Source: Melampsora larici-populina 98AG31
Lineage: Eukaryota > Basidiomycota > Pucciniomycetes > Pucciniales > Melampsoraceae
Assembly: GCF_000204055.1 (NCBI RefSeq)
Contig: NW_006768789.1
Coordinates: 670,243-734,242, forward strand
Length of the DNA: 64,000 nucleotides
Direction: 5' to 3'
A program made the translations under genes and the position numbers. This document shows positions 1 through 12,639 of this stretch, one piece after another (within the stretch, counting starts at the first letter, position 1; every line of letters begins with the position of its first letter). The notes under the pieces are model-generated. The model worked only from the letters and a program-made list of their open reading frames with translations, was not told the origin of the DNA and did no database searches.

Positions 1-10
1 TCTACATTTA

Positions 11-336
11 GGGCCCGTTTGGCTGGTTTTCCAAAAATCTGTTACACAAAAACGATCTTTCAATCTGCCCCTTTTTTGAGGGGCGGATTGAAAAACTCGG
101 AATTCGGCTTTTTCATTGACCAAACAGTCGACCAAGTAGGTTAACGAAAGATCAAAATGGAGGGGCAAACAGGGCAAAAACACTTTTTGGTCTCAAAAAC
201 AGCCTCAGGGCTGTTTTTCAAAATTGAAGATTTTTTGATCAAAAACCGTTTTTGGTTTTGATCAAAGACCGTTGCCGAACACCTGTGTTTTTCATGAAAA
301 TCAAAAACCGTTTTTGGGTTCCAGCCGAACGGGCCC
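11..336. mobile_element. PIF/Harbinger-type MITE
   Basis: A 326-bp non-coding element has 16-bp terminal inverted repeats: GGGCCCGTTTGGCTGG on the left and, read inverted, GGGCCCGTTCGGCTGG on the right, with one mismatch. It is flanked on both sides by TTA (8-10 and 337-339), the 3-bp target duplication typical of the PIF/Harbinger superfamily, whose ends commonly begin GGGCC or GGCC. The interior is T/A-rich with short self-complementary stretches and no believable gene. Termini and duplication are seen directly; the superfamily is assigned from known rules. Confidence 0.85.
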
Positions 337-487
337 TTATCTTTCTGGTCAGATAAGTGCCTACTTGCAGTTTGGAATATGTAGGTGCTAATAATCAAGC
401 GCCTACATAGCACCTATAACTCAAGACTAGTCAGATGGGTAATCAAGAACCACATATAAGACCTTTTCACCTTCTAAAGCAGAATCT

Positions 488-680
488 TTGAGTTAAAATG
501 AGGAATTTGGAGGACAAGTGTTTTGACTCAAAATGAGGGTATTGGAGGACGTAAACAGTGTTTTGAGTCAAAATGAGGGATCAAGAGGACATAAACAGTG
601 TTTTGACTTGAAATGAGTGATCCGGAGGACATAAAAAGGGTTTTGAGCGTAGAACATGGTTTGAGTCAAAATGAGGGTAT
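488..680. repeat. 40-bp minisatellite
   Basis: A 40-bp unit starts at 521, 561 and 601 and partly again at 641. Each copy opens with TTTTGA, then a TCAAAATGAGGG-like block and GGAGGACATAAACAGTG. A shorter diverged copy begins near 488 and another near 660. No gene is associated with it. Confidence 0.75.
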
Positions 681-994
681 TATTAGAGGTTTACATTGTA
701 GAACTTATAACCCAACAAGGGTGATACAGAGTGTGGAGGGGATAATCTACCAAATAAAGACGAGTAGAATATGTCTACAGACTGTCCTCCTAAAACAAGA
801 CAATCAGACAAGGGAACTCAAGTACTGATAAGTATCAGAAGAGAAAAGTAACTGATTTAATTCTCAAAAGACTAAACACATGGTTTTTAAGATGAAAAGC
901 ACAATTCTAATTGAATCTCAACACTTATAGTTAGCTCTCAACACTTATAGTGTTTTTCCAGACTGATAACTCAAGAATAGTGAAATATCTTTTT

Positions 995-2130
995 GATATC
1001 ATTCCCAATGGACTTTATAAGTCAAAACACTACAACACTGAAGTAAATTTCTCTTTATAGCTATAATAAAGGGTGTATTTAAGTGATCAGGTACTATTAA
1101 AATAAGTCTATGATGATAAACAAAATGATAATTTTGTAAATGATAAAGAAAAAAGGGGAACAACAACACCCAAATCCTTCAGTTGATGATATATATAACA
1201 CCAAAACAATGATTAACAACTTCAAAACCATCAAAAACCATCAAAAACCCTCCAATGTAACCTTATGATGTCATTATTAATATTGTTTTCTATGATTTAA
1301 GCTATGAATTTCATCAATTGATGCTAATAAAGGATGAAAACATCTTCTTATGATGAATACAGGTCCTTTTTTCCTAATACTCATAGCTGAAAACCATTTT
1401 TGGAAATACAGATTTTTTGTAAGTTTGTTCAATTTTGAATTACTATAGCTCATTTTGTAGCCCTTGTGATATTGATCATTTATCACACCAATATGACCTA
1501 TTTCTGATGTGTGATGAATAAATTATTGAGTTGTAGAGATTGAGAAAATAAGCTTTTGCCATGTAAATGTTGCTTTACATGTTATGTCAGCACCAAATTT
1601 GAAATTCACACCATTTTCTTTGTTTCCTTATAACTTTTTCACTAATCCTCTTTTACTAATGATTTAAAGGTTGTGCATTATGAAATGAATAATTCTGACA
1701 AGTTTTGACATATTTCATTAGTTGAAAACCTCCATTTTTGACAAAACTCACACCTTTTTTCCACTTTTCTCATCTAATATTGATTTTCCTTGTATAAAAA
1801 GATCATCCTGAATCAATACATTCTTAAGAATAACTATAAAGTTGATTTTTAAAACTCTTGGCGCCATCAATCCCTCAATGACATCACTACACAGGAATTA
1901 ATCCCATGGTACCATTTCTCAAAATTCCCCCTTTCTTGAATGACTTCACTTCCCCCTTATCAATTCAAATCATCAAAGTTGTTGATGACTAGAGTGACCT
2001 TCCTCTCTCAGAAAAAAACCTCCTTGAACCTATAACTCCCATAATAATAACCCAAAACCCATTTCCCAACCTTTGTACCTATATTTTTGAGTTTTTTATG
2101 TATTTCTTTTTCTTTCTTCTTTCTGATAAT
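995..2130 (-). repeat. 1.1-kb interspersed repeat, copy A
   Basis: Read on the minus strand, this stretch is clearly homologous to 55975-57125 on the plus strand, with the same order of diverged blocks throughout. Shared landmarks include a TGATCAGTATCAC-like block, a CCTGTATTCATCATAA block, a TTGTTGTTCCCCTTT block and a GATCACTTAAAT block. Both copies carry indels and stops, so no conserved reading frame is visible. It is probably an old transposon of unknown class; I could not define termini or a target duplication. Confidence 0.7.
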
Positions 2131-2344
2131 GTTCAACTTGTTTTAAGTTGATTAAATTTAGTGTAAATAAATGATGATTACATAAGATTGATTTATAATC
2201 AATGAACACTGCAATAATAAAATAAGAAATACCCTGATTTTGCTCCAGAGACTTCAATTCTTCTATTAATGATATAATTTTTCGATTTTTCTTGATTGAC
2301 TATATAAATTGATTACCACAATGTCCTCCAATTCCCACAATAAA

Positions 2345-2552
2345 ACCATGTAGGCGCCTCCACAACAGTTCCTTGAGGATGTAGGTGCTCAAACCCATCA
2401 AAAATGATGCCTACATGTTGAAATCACCATTTGGGCATCATTTGGCTATGTCTACATTTAAAAAGTCAAATGTAGGCATCATTTTATTACGCCTACATAA
2501 TGTAGGGGTCAATTTTCTGCGCCTGCATTTCGAATTTGAGCGCCTACATTCC
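2345..2552. repeat. Cluster of GCCTACAT / ATGTAGGC motifs
   Basis: About eight copies of the octamer-like motif ATGTAGGC or its complement GCCTACAT lie here in both orientations, some followed by GC or ATC. More copies lie at about 350-412 next to the first MITE. Such clusters resemble the subterminal transposase-binding repeats of several DNA-transposon superfamilies, but no terminal repeat or target duplication was found, so the identity is open. Confidence 0.5.
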
Positions 2553-2998
2553 CATTTTCACATTCAGGAACACCCCAGTTGGCCTTGGGGTCTGCGAACT
2601 CTCCAGCGTGCGGGTATTCTGAGCTCAACTCCTGTTGTAGCCCAGCTAATTCAGTGAAGCTGCCCAAGATTTTCAAAAAACCAAAAAAAACAGAAAGTCA
2701 CTAACGGTCCGGGGGTTACAGTCAGTCTGTTTGGAGCTGGTGAATCTTTTTGGTTCATGATGTGAATGAGATGGTGAATAAGAAAGTCTTGGAGTTGTAA
2801 ACCTGACTATTGGTATGTTTCCAGGTGGTGCTACGGCGGGAAGGGCAAGAACTAATCTAGCCGCCCAAATGTGTCATTCAAAATCCAAAAGCAGTTGACC
2901 TGTGGTCAAGAAGATAGAGGAATTGTGTTTGGAAGGCAAAAATGAAAACAGCACCAAATCTTCTATTGTTGGTCTGCGACAGAAGATGCTGGTGGTTT

Positions 2999-3302
2999 TA
3001 GGGCTGTGAACCGGACCCGGCCCGGCCCGGCCAACTCTGCCCAACGTCTTTCACAGAGCTGACGGTACGCGCCCTGGGGCATCCATATCCTGCTTGATGA
3101 CAGCTGAATATGGCCCCGTAGGCGCTTCAGGCGGCTCAGGCGCCCAACCCGGCCGGGGTGCTGACCCTTTTTTTGCCAAAAAAACGCCTTCACGCCAGTC
3201 TCTTACCGTCCCTGAGCAGTTTTCTGAGGTCATCGGGCTCACTCAGGGCTGAATTTGGCCACGGGGCCGGCCCTGAACTCTCAGGGTCAGGTCACAGCCC
3301 TA
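2999..3302. mobile_element. hAT-type MITE, GC-rich
   Basis: A 304-bp element begins TAGGGCTGTGAACCGGACCC; its right end read inverted is TAGGGCTGTGACCTGACCC. It is bounded by a perfect 8-bp direct duplication, GGTGGTTT, at 2991-2998 and 3303-3310. An 8-bp duplication and TAGGG-type ends fit the hAT superfamily. The element is far richer in G+C than its AT-rich surroundings, with CCCGGCCCGGCC-like runs and short internal palindromes. The ORFs inside are by-products of its composition. Confidence 0.87.
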
Positions 3303-3310
3303 GGTGGTTT

Positions 3311-6300
3311 TGGCGGGATGTGGCTCACATATTTTGCCTATCTTGACTGTGCGCATGAACCCCAAGGCCGTTTTTTCAAGTGATATTTTGCCAACCTGTC
3401 TGAAAATGACTGTACATCACGGTTTGTGTTACGCATCTGTGGATTCTCTAATTCTACCAAAGCAAAAACAGGCTTGGTGTGAAACCCAAGGCAGGGGCCA
3501 AAAGAAAAATATTACTTTAATAATGAGAACACACCCTACAGGCTGGCTAGCAGACACATAACTACAACATTTAAAACCAACTCAAACTTGACTATAAAAA
3601 TGACAATGAAAATATTCTAACTGAATAAAAATGAAATATAACTCTCAATGAATGAAAAATCAAATAATACTTCTGGATGAATAAAAAACCCTATTCAACT
3701 GGAAAAAATCAAATGAAAAACCTGCTAAATTGGCTAATGAATAACTAACTAAACTTGCTAACTGATAAAATATCATGAATGTACTAAAACACCACACAAA
3801 CAGGGAGATAGGAGGGTGGGACAAAAGAATTTGAATCAACTCAGAGAAAGAAGATCAAATCTTTGATAACAAAGATTGGGTAAGAAGTATTGATGGAAGT
3901 AAACATGATGGGAAAGTTGCCAAAGGATGTGATCAACAGCTATGACATTGTCATAGATGTGGATCCAATATATCATATAAGATATAAAAATGTACAACAG
4001 ACTTGCATGAGTTTGTCCAACCATCTTCTGTCCTGGTTAGGACCACATCAGGTTACTTTTGTCACTTTTTGTTACTTTTCAAGTTTGTTTTGTCCGTTGA
4101 AGTTTGGCTTGTAGTTGTGCTTTAGATTTGCTTTTTGAGTGCAGGTAATGATTATTTTTCAATTCCATTGCTGTGCTTAGTATTCTTGTTTTTGTGATTA
4201 TCAAGATTCCTTTTGGCTTTGGTGGTCATCAGCTGTGCTTCTTGAAAAAAAAACAATGTACCTTTCCTTGTTGTGTTGTGGACATCCTGCTTTCAGTCTT
4301 GATTTCTCTTTGTCTCTTTACTCAATGGTGAGTGTGCTTTTTCTAACAGGCTCTTTTGTCAAGCTTATGGGTGTCAATTTCCTTTGCTTCATTGGGATTT
4401 CTGCCTTTGTTTGAGAGACCTTCAATCTTTGATATCACCTTTTGGAAGCCTGCCCGCAAAAGTCGTGTTCTCCACACCCCTTACTCCTGCTTTCCATCCA
4501 TATAAAAAGGTGGTGTCTCCCATGCAATTTAATCCCCATAATCATGCCCATCAAAAAGTTGTAAATATATATCCAACACCTTCTAAATTAACCATTTGCC
4601 TTGCTTAACACCTAATTATACAAAATCATCTTGTTGTATTCTGTCTCTGCGGGAACTCTCTCAACAACTGCTGCGTGCCCCACCTACTGTCTGGTGTCTT
4701 TGTTTCTGTCTTGCTTTACTGCACCCTATAACCAATGAACACTCTGTATAACTATTTACTTTCCCTATCCTCTCAGTTTACCTTTGTGTACCTGCCACAG
4801 TCACTGCATCTTTATATCAGCAAATCATGTGTCATGCAGTTATCCAAATGTGCTTCCAACAATTTTCAAGTCCCAATCAATACATACATCTTTGCCATAT
4901 TCCTGTTCAATTCTTTTGCTCTATTTCACCCTGAATCTCCTTTGCAACCCAACCACCTGTTTCACTGCTAATTAAGGCTTGTTCATTCTATTTTGAGTGA
5001 GGATTTGTGTTATTTTTGGTGGTTTCCATTGTGGTTATGTCTTTGCAGCATTATCTAGTCACATTAATATTTTCTATCTTTGATTATCCAATTATTGTTA
5101 TTTTATTTGGTTGTAATGAAGTTGGCTCCCAAGGTTATTTCATTGGTTCATTTTTTCATTGGTTGATGTTGGCACTATTCTCAAAATTCTGGTTCATCTA
5201 TATTAGTTTCATATTTCTCATCTTTTGGCATCAGCTTTTTTCATAATTTTTGACTTCTAGCCACTCCTTAGGGGGTTGTATCATTATCAGCCATTTTTAT
5301 TGACCCAAGCATCTAGCCTTGGGATTCACCCACAACCACTTGTCCACTTCAATAATTTTCACACTTTGACATTATAATCTTATTACAGTAAAAATCATGC
5401 TTTTGCTCAATGTGCCATTGAATTTGAGTGTTAAAAGAGAAACTAAGTACCTTTAGCAAACTTGATTGGTCACCTAAGGCATGCCCACATCTTCACTAGT
5501 CTGAATACTAAAAAGATGGACCACTTGCATGAGTTTTGGTCCCTCCTCTTATCCGCCCATCAGTTCTGACTTTGAATTTCTGGTTGCATTGCTTTTTAGG
5601 CCACCTATTGTTATTGGAGCTTTTGTATGCAGTTTGAGTTCTGGTCCGTGTGATATCACAAATCCCCGTTCACCTATTGTTCTTCCCCTCCTTTTGTTAA
5701 ACACTTTTAGACTACTTTTCCTTTTTATTGTTGTGTGCTTTTTAAATGTTAAACACCGTTCTTCTTGACAAATCCTCTCCGGATTTGTCCTCCTACATTG
5801 TATGCCGGATCCAGTTGTATTGGATCCAGCCCTCCATAACCGAAGGAGTTATGTCATCAGAATTGCCCGATTGTACTCTCTTGCTATTTACCATATATGT
5901 GCTTTGTAGAGAGTGACGCCTATATAAGGTGTCCTCCCCTTGCTCCAGGAATGAAACCCTAAGCAGCTTCTCAATCTTCCACCGGACCAAAAACCATTGG
6001 ACAATCACATCCGTTTGATTTTTATGCCACCTTTTGTCATTGCAACCTTGTCAATGCATCTTTGTTGAGACTATCTCACCTCCTCATCTTAGTTTTGTTG
6101 TGCATTTGCTTTACCCTGCAACATTCAAATGGACTTTTAGAGGCCACTCTTTGTTATGTACACCTTGTAATTCCGGAACTCCTGTTTTCTCTTATTTGAC
6201 TTTTATGCTTTTTGTTGAACACTTTTGATGGAAAAGACATTAGAATTTTCCTCAATGGATTATTTTCCTTTTATATCTTTTGCATCATATCTATTTATCT

Positions 6301-8083
6301 GTTTCTATATTTGGGATTTACATCTAAATCCCTTTACTCATATCTTCTCTAAACTCGGATTCTCAAAGTTGAATCCTCATGTTGTAAAATTCCATACATT
6401 GTATTTACTTTTACGGACTGTAGTGTTTTTTGAAAACACTTATAAGCGGATCCATTTCCCACTGAAATGAATCCCCAAGTAACTTTACTTACTTCTTTTT
6501 CAAAGCACTGAAAATGTGTACAAATCACAACCTTCATGTGTCCCCTGCTTCATTCTACCGTAGTCTGCTTTTGGATTTCTTCATCTAATACAATCTTGTG
6601 AAACCTGTCAGAGCAGGGATCAGTATGATTCAGACTCAATCAATTGAATCTAAACAGAATCCCACAACCACAAGTTACTCACCTTCAATCCAAGATTGTA
6701 TGAGAAATTTATGGATGAAGGGAGAAGAGCTTGAGGCGCTCTGTCAGTACTAACGGTACACAAATTTGTGTATACTTTGCCGTGCATATTTTTTTTGTGT
6801 TTTTTAGCAACTACAAACAACTTGGAAAAAGTATGTTTCTTGATTGAAGCTCAAAGATATGTACTTTTAAGCCAAAAACATAGTTTTCCCTGGTTGTGTG
6901 AATTTGTGAAAAAAGAAAAGAAAACTATGCACAGCAAAGTATACACAACTTTGAGTACCATAACTACTGTTTATAAATAAAACAATAAGTGGTACATAGT
7001 TTTTGATTAGGTTTAAAAGTCTTACACAATAATCAAAATACATACATATGACAATTGAAATAAGTGATCAAGGAACTCAATGATGTTGAGCACATGACAT
7101 GTGAGGATGTGAAATATATGTAAACGTCAAGTAAAAGGTAAAAACACCAGATTGTAACATTATCTCCATGTGATGCTTTACTTCAAAAATCAGTTTGTAC
7201 TACCTGTCTTTTGAAAAGCATTGGGATCAAGCTTTCAAAGCATCTACTCATGTAAGTCTCTTGATTCATTCAAACTACAGTTATTCCTTGGAAGATTGAT
7301 ATGGTGCCAGTCAATTCTTCTTCTTTTTTGTCATCCATCCATTTCTCTTTGAATCTGACTTTGATCAATATCAAAAATGTGCCTCTTTGACCTCCCCAAT
7401 GAGATGCTCTGCTTTACATAAGAACAGTCATGTTGTGATCAAAGGTAGGCAATGCCAAATGAGTCAATCCATCAATTTAAAACAAGACCATTATCAGTCT
7501 AAAATCCTTGAATCTTTTTCTTCAGATCATCATGTCATGTCTCCCAAGACTGGAAAGCACAGTCACATCAAGGTTTGTTTAATGGTTGTGATCAATACCT
7601 TCACTGACAAGAGATGAGAAGATATCTCTCCTTTGACTCACAGCATGAATGTTCCTAATTACATCATCCATGATAGATACCAACTTCTTAACATTGAGCA
7701 TGGTTGAACTTGATCAACTTGGATGGTGGTATGTATCTTCTGGAACTTCTCTGTTGTTTTTTGCAATTTTCATCATTGTTGACTTGGTTTCTGTGTCTTT
7801 GGAAGAACCACAACTCACGCTGTGGTCTTCAAGCCCACAGTGACTACGGAGGTGAAGGGAATGCATCAAAACACACACAAAGTGTAAAGGTTTTGGGTAC
7901 AGGTAATAAGCCTGATTGACTCCGTGTTGTATGTTGTTCTGGAATTCAGGTGAACTGTCAACCACAGAATTAGGGAGTTTAGTTGGTTTGACAACTCTAG
8001 TGCAGGCATGCCCCCATAGTCTAGAAAAAGACCGACCCTTCACTTACAGGTTCACTCTCACATGTAATCAATCCAACTCCCAG
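3311..8083. other. AT-rich gene desert
   Basis: I see no supportable gene. Open frames are short, lack splice-linked continuation and show no recognisable domain. Low-complexity T-rich stretches are common and there are no convincing tRNA arms. It may contain decayed transposons too diverged to identify by eye. Confidence 0.6.
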
Positions 8084-8085
8084 TA

Positions 8086-8285
8086 CAGCGCTTCAAGAAT
8101 CCTTCGGTTTATTTGGTGGTCTTTTTTTTAAAGTTTTGGACAAAACTCGGAAAAAACTCATTTGGACAGTTCAAATTTGACAGATTCTAGTACAAAATCG
8201 GTTTCACCGAGGGTTTTAGCGAGGGTTTTGGACATTTATTTTGTTTTCATGCGTTAAAAAAAACCGAAGGATTCTTGAAGCGCTG
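8086..8285. mobile_element. Tc1/mariner-type MITE
   Basis: A 200-bp element has perfect 25-bp inverted ends that begin CAGCGCTTCAAGAATCC and continue TTCGGTTT. It is flanked by the dinucleotide TA on both sides (8084-8085 and 8286-8287), the duplication made by Tc1/mariner transposases. The interior has no coding potential. The perfect arms suggest a fairly recent insertion. Confidence 0.85.
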
Positions 8286-8287
8286 TA

Positions 8288-9362
8288 ATTCCACACATGA
8301 CATCATAGCTTTGATACAGCCCTTGCAAGCTTGAGCCCTTTCATGAGGATCTGTTTGTTCTTTTGCCTAATCTGTGCCATCACTTAGAAGAAAAACCAAT
8401 GCGTTGATCATGGGGAGGCAGGCAGGTGCTGAGTGAGAGGTAGAAGGGCCATTTGTGGCTAAAAAGCTGGTGCAAACACTGGTGAAGCATCCTGCCAACC
8501 CCTCTTGTATTGTAATATTCATAATCCATTCTCGGGCTCCGCAAGTTTGGAACACTTTCTAGTATCACCAGGTGCTACCCAGTTTTGAGAGGTTCAATTA
8601 TGAGCTAGCATTTGGTCATCCATTAATGTGGTGGAAAGTTCTTGGGTCTTTCAAGGCTTTTTGTTCTTTGAAAGGTAAACCCAGTGTTGAAGATGGTCAA
8701 TTTGACTCTCAACATCATGCTTGAACAATCAGTGTTGGTGATCCCCTACAAGAGTGCTACTCATGACACGATCTGATATGTTGTTCTGTGAGGTAATTTC
8801 AATTAAGATCAATGCTTGAATTCAGCAGATGTGCTCCACAGGAAATAATGATAACCTGATGAGGCCAACTGAGAGGCAGCATTTAGTAAAACGTATGGTG
8901 AACAGAACATACACCAGTCGTAGAATGAGTTCATCGGTAGTGCAGGGTTTCAAGGAGCAGAAAGCTGGTCTGAAGGTCACAGTTATACCATTCAGGGAAA
9001 GATAAATAAATGACACTTTCTTTTGCCTCCTGAAATCAACATGATCTCAGCAAAATATCGGTTCAGAACAAACTAAATCGTTCCAAGGCTGGCATTCGAA
9101 GTAAGATCGGATACGATATACATGAGATTCAGCCAAGATAAGATACACTCGTCAAGATGAGGGGTGAGGAGATACATATTCTGAGAGGCTAAAATGGAGT
9201 TTAAATCACGTTTATTGGGTCACGGCTTTAGTCAAGAAGTAAGCGTATCTGGTGCATTGTTGATGATAAAAACTTTGTCCGTCGTAGAAAAGATATTTTC
9301 AGGATAAAAAGCCAAAGCTTTGCGAACATGCAATTTTTCATATCGTTGGTCTTCAACGAGAC
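8288..9362. other. Intergenic, no gene seen
   Basis: No supportable gene. The last few hundred bases lie downstream of the minus-strand carboxylesterase gene and probably contain its 3' untranslated region. Confidence 0.5.
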
Positions 9363-11828
9363 TCATGATATTTGGTTCCAGAACGCGTGTCGAGCCTTTT
9401 CAAGCTCAGACTTGCCAGCCATATCTTCAACGCTAGTACCACCATCGACTTCAAAGACCGTTCGGAATGGTGCAGCAATATCATATTGTGGCCAAGTAGA
9501 TTCTATTTTAAATTCAATAATGTCAGTCTATTAGATTTAGGCGCTCATATTCTCGCATATACTGTAGGAAAACGCGCCGAGGATATGGAGAACAACTGAC
9601 CAGGACACCCAGATTTAGCAAAAGTGTACCAGTACTTGCCCATCAAAGCCGAAGTCTTCGCATTGGTAGAATCTTCCGACCAGGCCCCTTTGATATTGAA
9701 AATGAAAGGAATGTCGACCGAATGACTGAAGATGAACAACAAGGATGTCGTTAATTTCCCGTTGTGCTTAGCACAATGTCAGATAATCCGATGAAGTTCA
9801 CTTACAATGCGCCTAAGCCTCGTCCGTCCTCAATCTTATCTACTGTAGCGCTTAATTTATACATATACACCGAGAGACGTTCACCGGTTTGAGCATTAGG
9901 AGTGGAGCTCAAAATGTTGGCACAGTTTTCTGTAGGTGCGTTGAAGGCTTGATCGGATATAAGCTGACATGCCACACTAGAAGTGTAGTCTGAAGTTCCT
10001 CCAGATTTGCTATCCGGGAAAACCGGGGGATAAAGCTTATCGAGATGCTCTCGTGGTATTTTGGAATACATTCTCTCACACATGAAGTCGTATCCGCCTT
10101 TTGAAGTGGCTTGTAAAAGCATCACAAACATACTTCCTTCGTCTTTCGTCACGCCTAACATCACTGATTTGACATATGGACTCCATTTGCCTTCTTTCAA
10201 AGCATCGTTTGATGAAGCAGTAGTCCAAATCCCTTTACTAGACTGTTCAACTGAAATCCCTAGGGTGCCGAGGGTTTGAGGAGTGTATTGTAAGAGTTCA
10301 TCGGCTGGGAGTGATCGGAGAGCTGCGAGACGCTCGGCTTTGGAAGTGGTCTTCAGAGCTTTGTCACATAGTTCCTCGTAAAACGCGTCAGCCGATTTAG
10401 GGTCTTTGTTAGGCTTTGTGTTGGATTCAAGAGGAGCGTTAGTAAGCGATGGGTAAAAAGGGATGAAATGGAAGTTTGTATAACTTCAATAAAACTTACC
10501 ATTGTACCAGGAGTACCAGATTGAAGGATCGCGTTCTTGAAAAGTTTCTTCTGGCATAAGAGAAGATTTGAAATCATCGCACCACCTGTTTTTCAAAGAA
10601 AACATGCATATGGATGGTCAATCAGTTTTGATCCAAATGGCGAGGTCATATGAGTACGCATACCAGCTGATTCCCCAAAGGCAGTCACATTGTCTGGGTC
10701 GCCACCAAACTTTGCAATATTGTCTTGGACCTGGGGGAAAACGTGATGTTGATATGCGATTCATACAGTGGGATGAGGTAAAATTTCGACATGTAATGAC
10801 TTACCCACTGAAGATAAGATATACAGTCATAAGCACCTGGAAAATGATTCAAAGCATTAGCTTAGGCCAGCGTTTTGTTTCCGATTCTAAACAACTCACC
10901 ATAATTTCCTGATAATCCATCCTCATCCTGGGCCGCCAATTCTGAAGAAGACAGAAACCCGAACAGGTTCAGTCGATAATTACCCGTCACGACGATAAAC
11001 TTTTGTCCTTCGGCAGCTTCTCGACGAATCCATTCGGTAGGATCGTAGAGCGATAGACAGGCACTCCCGTACAAAAGAGCACCTCCACTGAAAGTCGGAT
11101 ATAGTTTTGATTTCATATTTAACAAATCAACACGTTGAATATAAACAGTGATCCGGCCTTTCCAGGCTGCGTTCATCACTTACTGAATCCAAACCTATAG
11201 TAAATCCAAATTCACGATTGGTGAATATGTTCGATAAACCATTGAGTTTCATGACATGGTTTCAATGAGTAATTTGGACCAGGTGGACCTACCAGTACGG
11301 GAACTTTATCGCCTGCTTGAACCCCATCAGGTAGGAAGACATTCAAGTTGTGACCTTTCTCTTCTGATTGCTCTCGCCAAGCTCGGGGGTGAAGTCCTGC
11401 CTTTCCCAAATAGAGCAACATAGCGGGATCTGGTTGTTGTGGAAAGTATGGGCTAAAACCAAAAACGCGTGAGGTTATTTTCAAGATGACTTAGATTCCT
11501 GGCAAGATGACTTACCCGAACTCATGGCACGGAAGAGGTTCCTTCCACGCTTTTGGAGGTGTAGGACGTTTCCATCTTGCTGCTTGAGCATAAGGTATTC
11601 CCTTGAAATTTCAATGTGAGAGTGATAGAATGCTCATGAGAAGTCAATCGAATGCGAATTGAGGAGAAAGGCTGAACGAACAAGCCACTTGTTGATCGGG
11701 AGCTGATCTCCGATTTGACCACTTGCTACACTTGAAGCTGTCGATCGATCACTGAGTGGATGAGTATCTTGAAACCCGACCACTGGCCCAAAGCTGGTGT
11801 GAACCAAAAGCTTATCGTTGGAAGACAT
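9363..11828 (-). CDS. Carboxylesterase type B (alpha/beta hydrolase)
   Basis: This is a cytosolic-type carboxylesterase/lipase-family hydrolase expected to cleave carboxylic esters; the substrate is unknown. Eleven exons join in frame: 11682-11828, 11516-11601, 11293-11452, 11184-11194, 10900-11087, 10805-10836, 10664-10730, 10500-10585, 9806-10413, 9601-9725 and 9363-9502, giving 549 aa. All introns are GT-AG. The oxyanion-hole motif WIHGGA lies near residues 133-138. The nucleophile elbow AFGESAGG puts the serine at about 229, the acidic residue is the Glu of TKDEGS (about 351) and the histidine lies in GAFHSVD (about 463), so the catalytic triad is complete. There is no signal peptide. The 11-nt fourth exon encodes the Trp-Ile-His of the oxyanion motif. 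The acceptor at 10413 was chosen because it alone keeps frame. Confidence 0.93.
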
Positions 11829-12639
11829 GAATGAGTAACTGGAAGTGAAGATAGATAATTGGTCAAGAGTCTCAAGAGGTGATGGTTAGTTTTGGTTCAA
11901 GACTCAAGAGTAAGTTTGATTACCAACAAAACCTCAACTAAACTTAAACGAGAGTTTACAACTTTCATCCAAGTTTGGATATCAACACTCTCTCCAGATC
12001 GTCATCCATTACATTTTTGTAACTAACCATTTACAATCATCTATCTCCGCGACTTTCATCCGAAACTGCTATTTGCACCACTCCCTTTGCCTCTGTCATT
12101 TACAAATTAAGCTCGAGATTGGTCATTTCTATGATTCTGCACGTAATCCGATTGAACTGATTGGTTCTTGAGCTTCATTTATTCCTCTTTCTTAAGCTGA
12201 GGATGGTCAACAGGGGTAGAGATGACCTGATCAAGAGTTTGGGGAAGAGGTATCACCTATAAGAGTAATTTCAGGTGATCGGAAATCCCCTAAAGGTAAG
12301 CGCAATGAAGTGAATGGATATGATGCAAGGTGTTTTTCGTCCTCGAGCACATGAAGTGCAAATTGGCACATTCTGAACCCTACAGAAGGTACCCACATCC
12401 ATCTGATCTCTTTGAAAACCTTCAAACAACATATCATCCTAAATCAAAACTTATTCACACCACTTTACATGATTTTACCCAGAGAAAAACAAACACAAAA
12501 ACGAGATGCTAAACCCCCCTGTTTGGGTCCCTATCGTAGAAAATATAATTGAAAACATACGAATCGATTAACACATCTTAATTTGAAAGAATCGGTTCAA
12601 GGAAAAGGGATAAGTCAAAGAAGATCGAACGTCTTTAGC
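11829..12639. other. Intergenic, carboxylesterase upstream region
   Basis: This separates the carboxylesterase start from the end of the next minus-strand gene. It should hold the carboxylesterase promoter. No gene or clear element was recognised. Confidence 0.5.

Noticed and set aside
2963..3346. Several overlapping ORFs with Pro/Arg/Gly-rich products
   Set aside because: They lie inside or at the edge of the GC-rich hAT MITE on both strands and reflect its composition.
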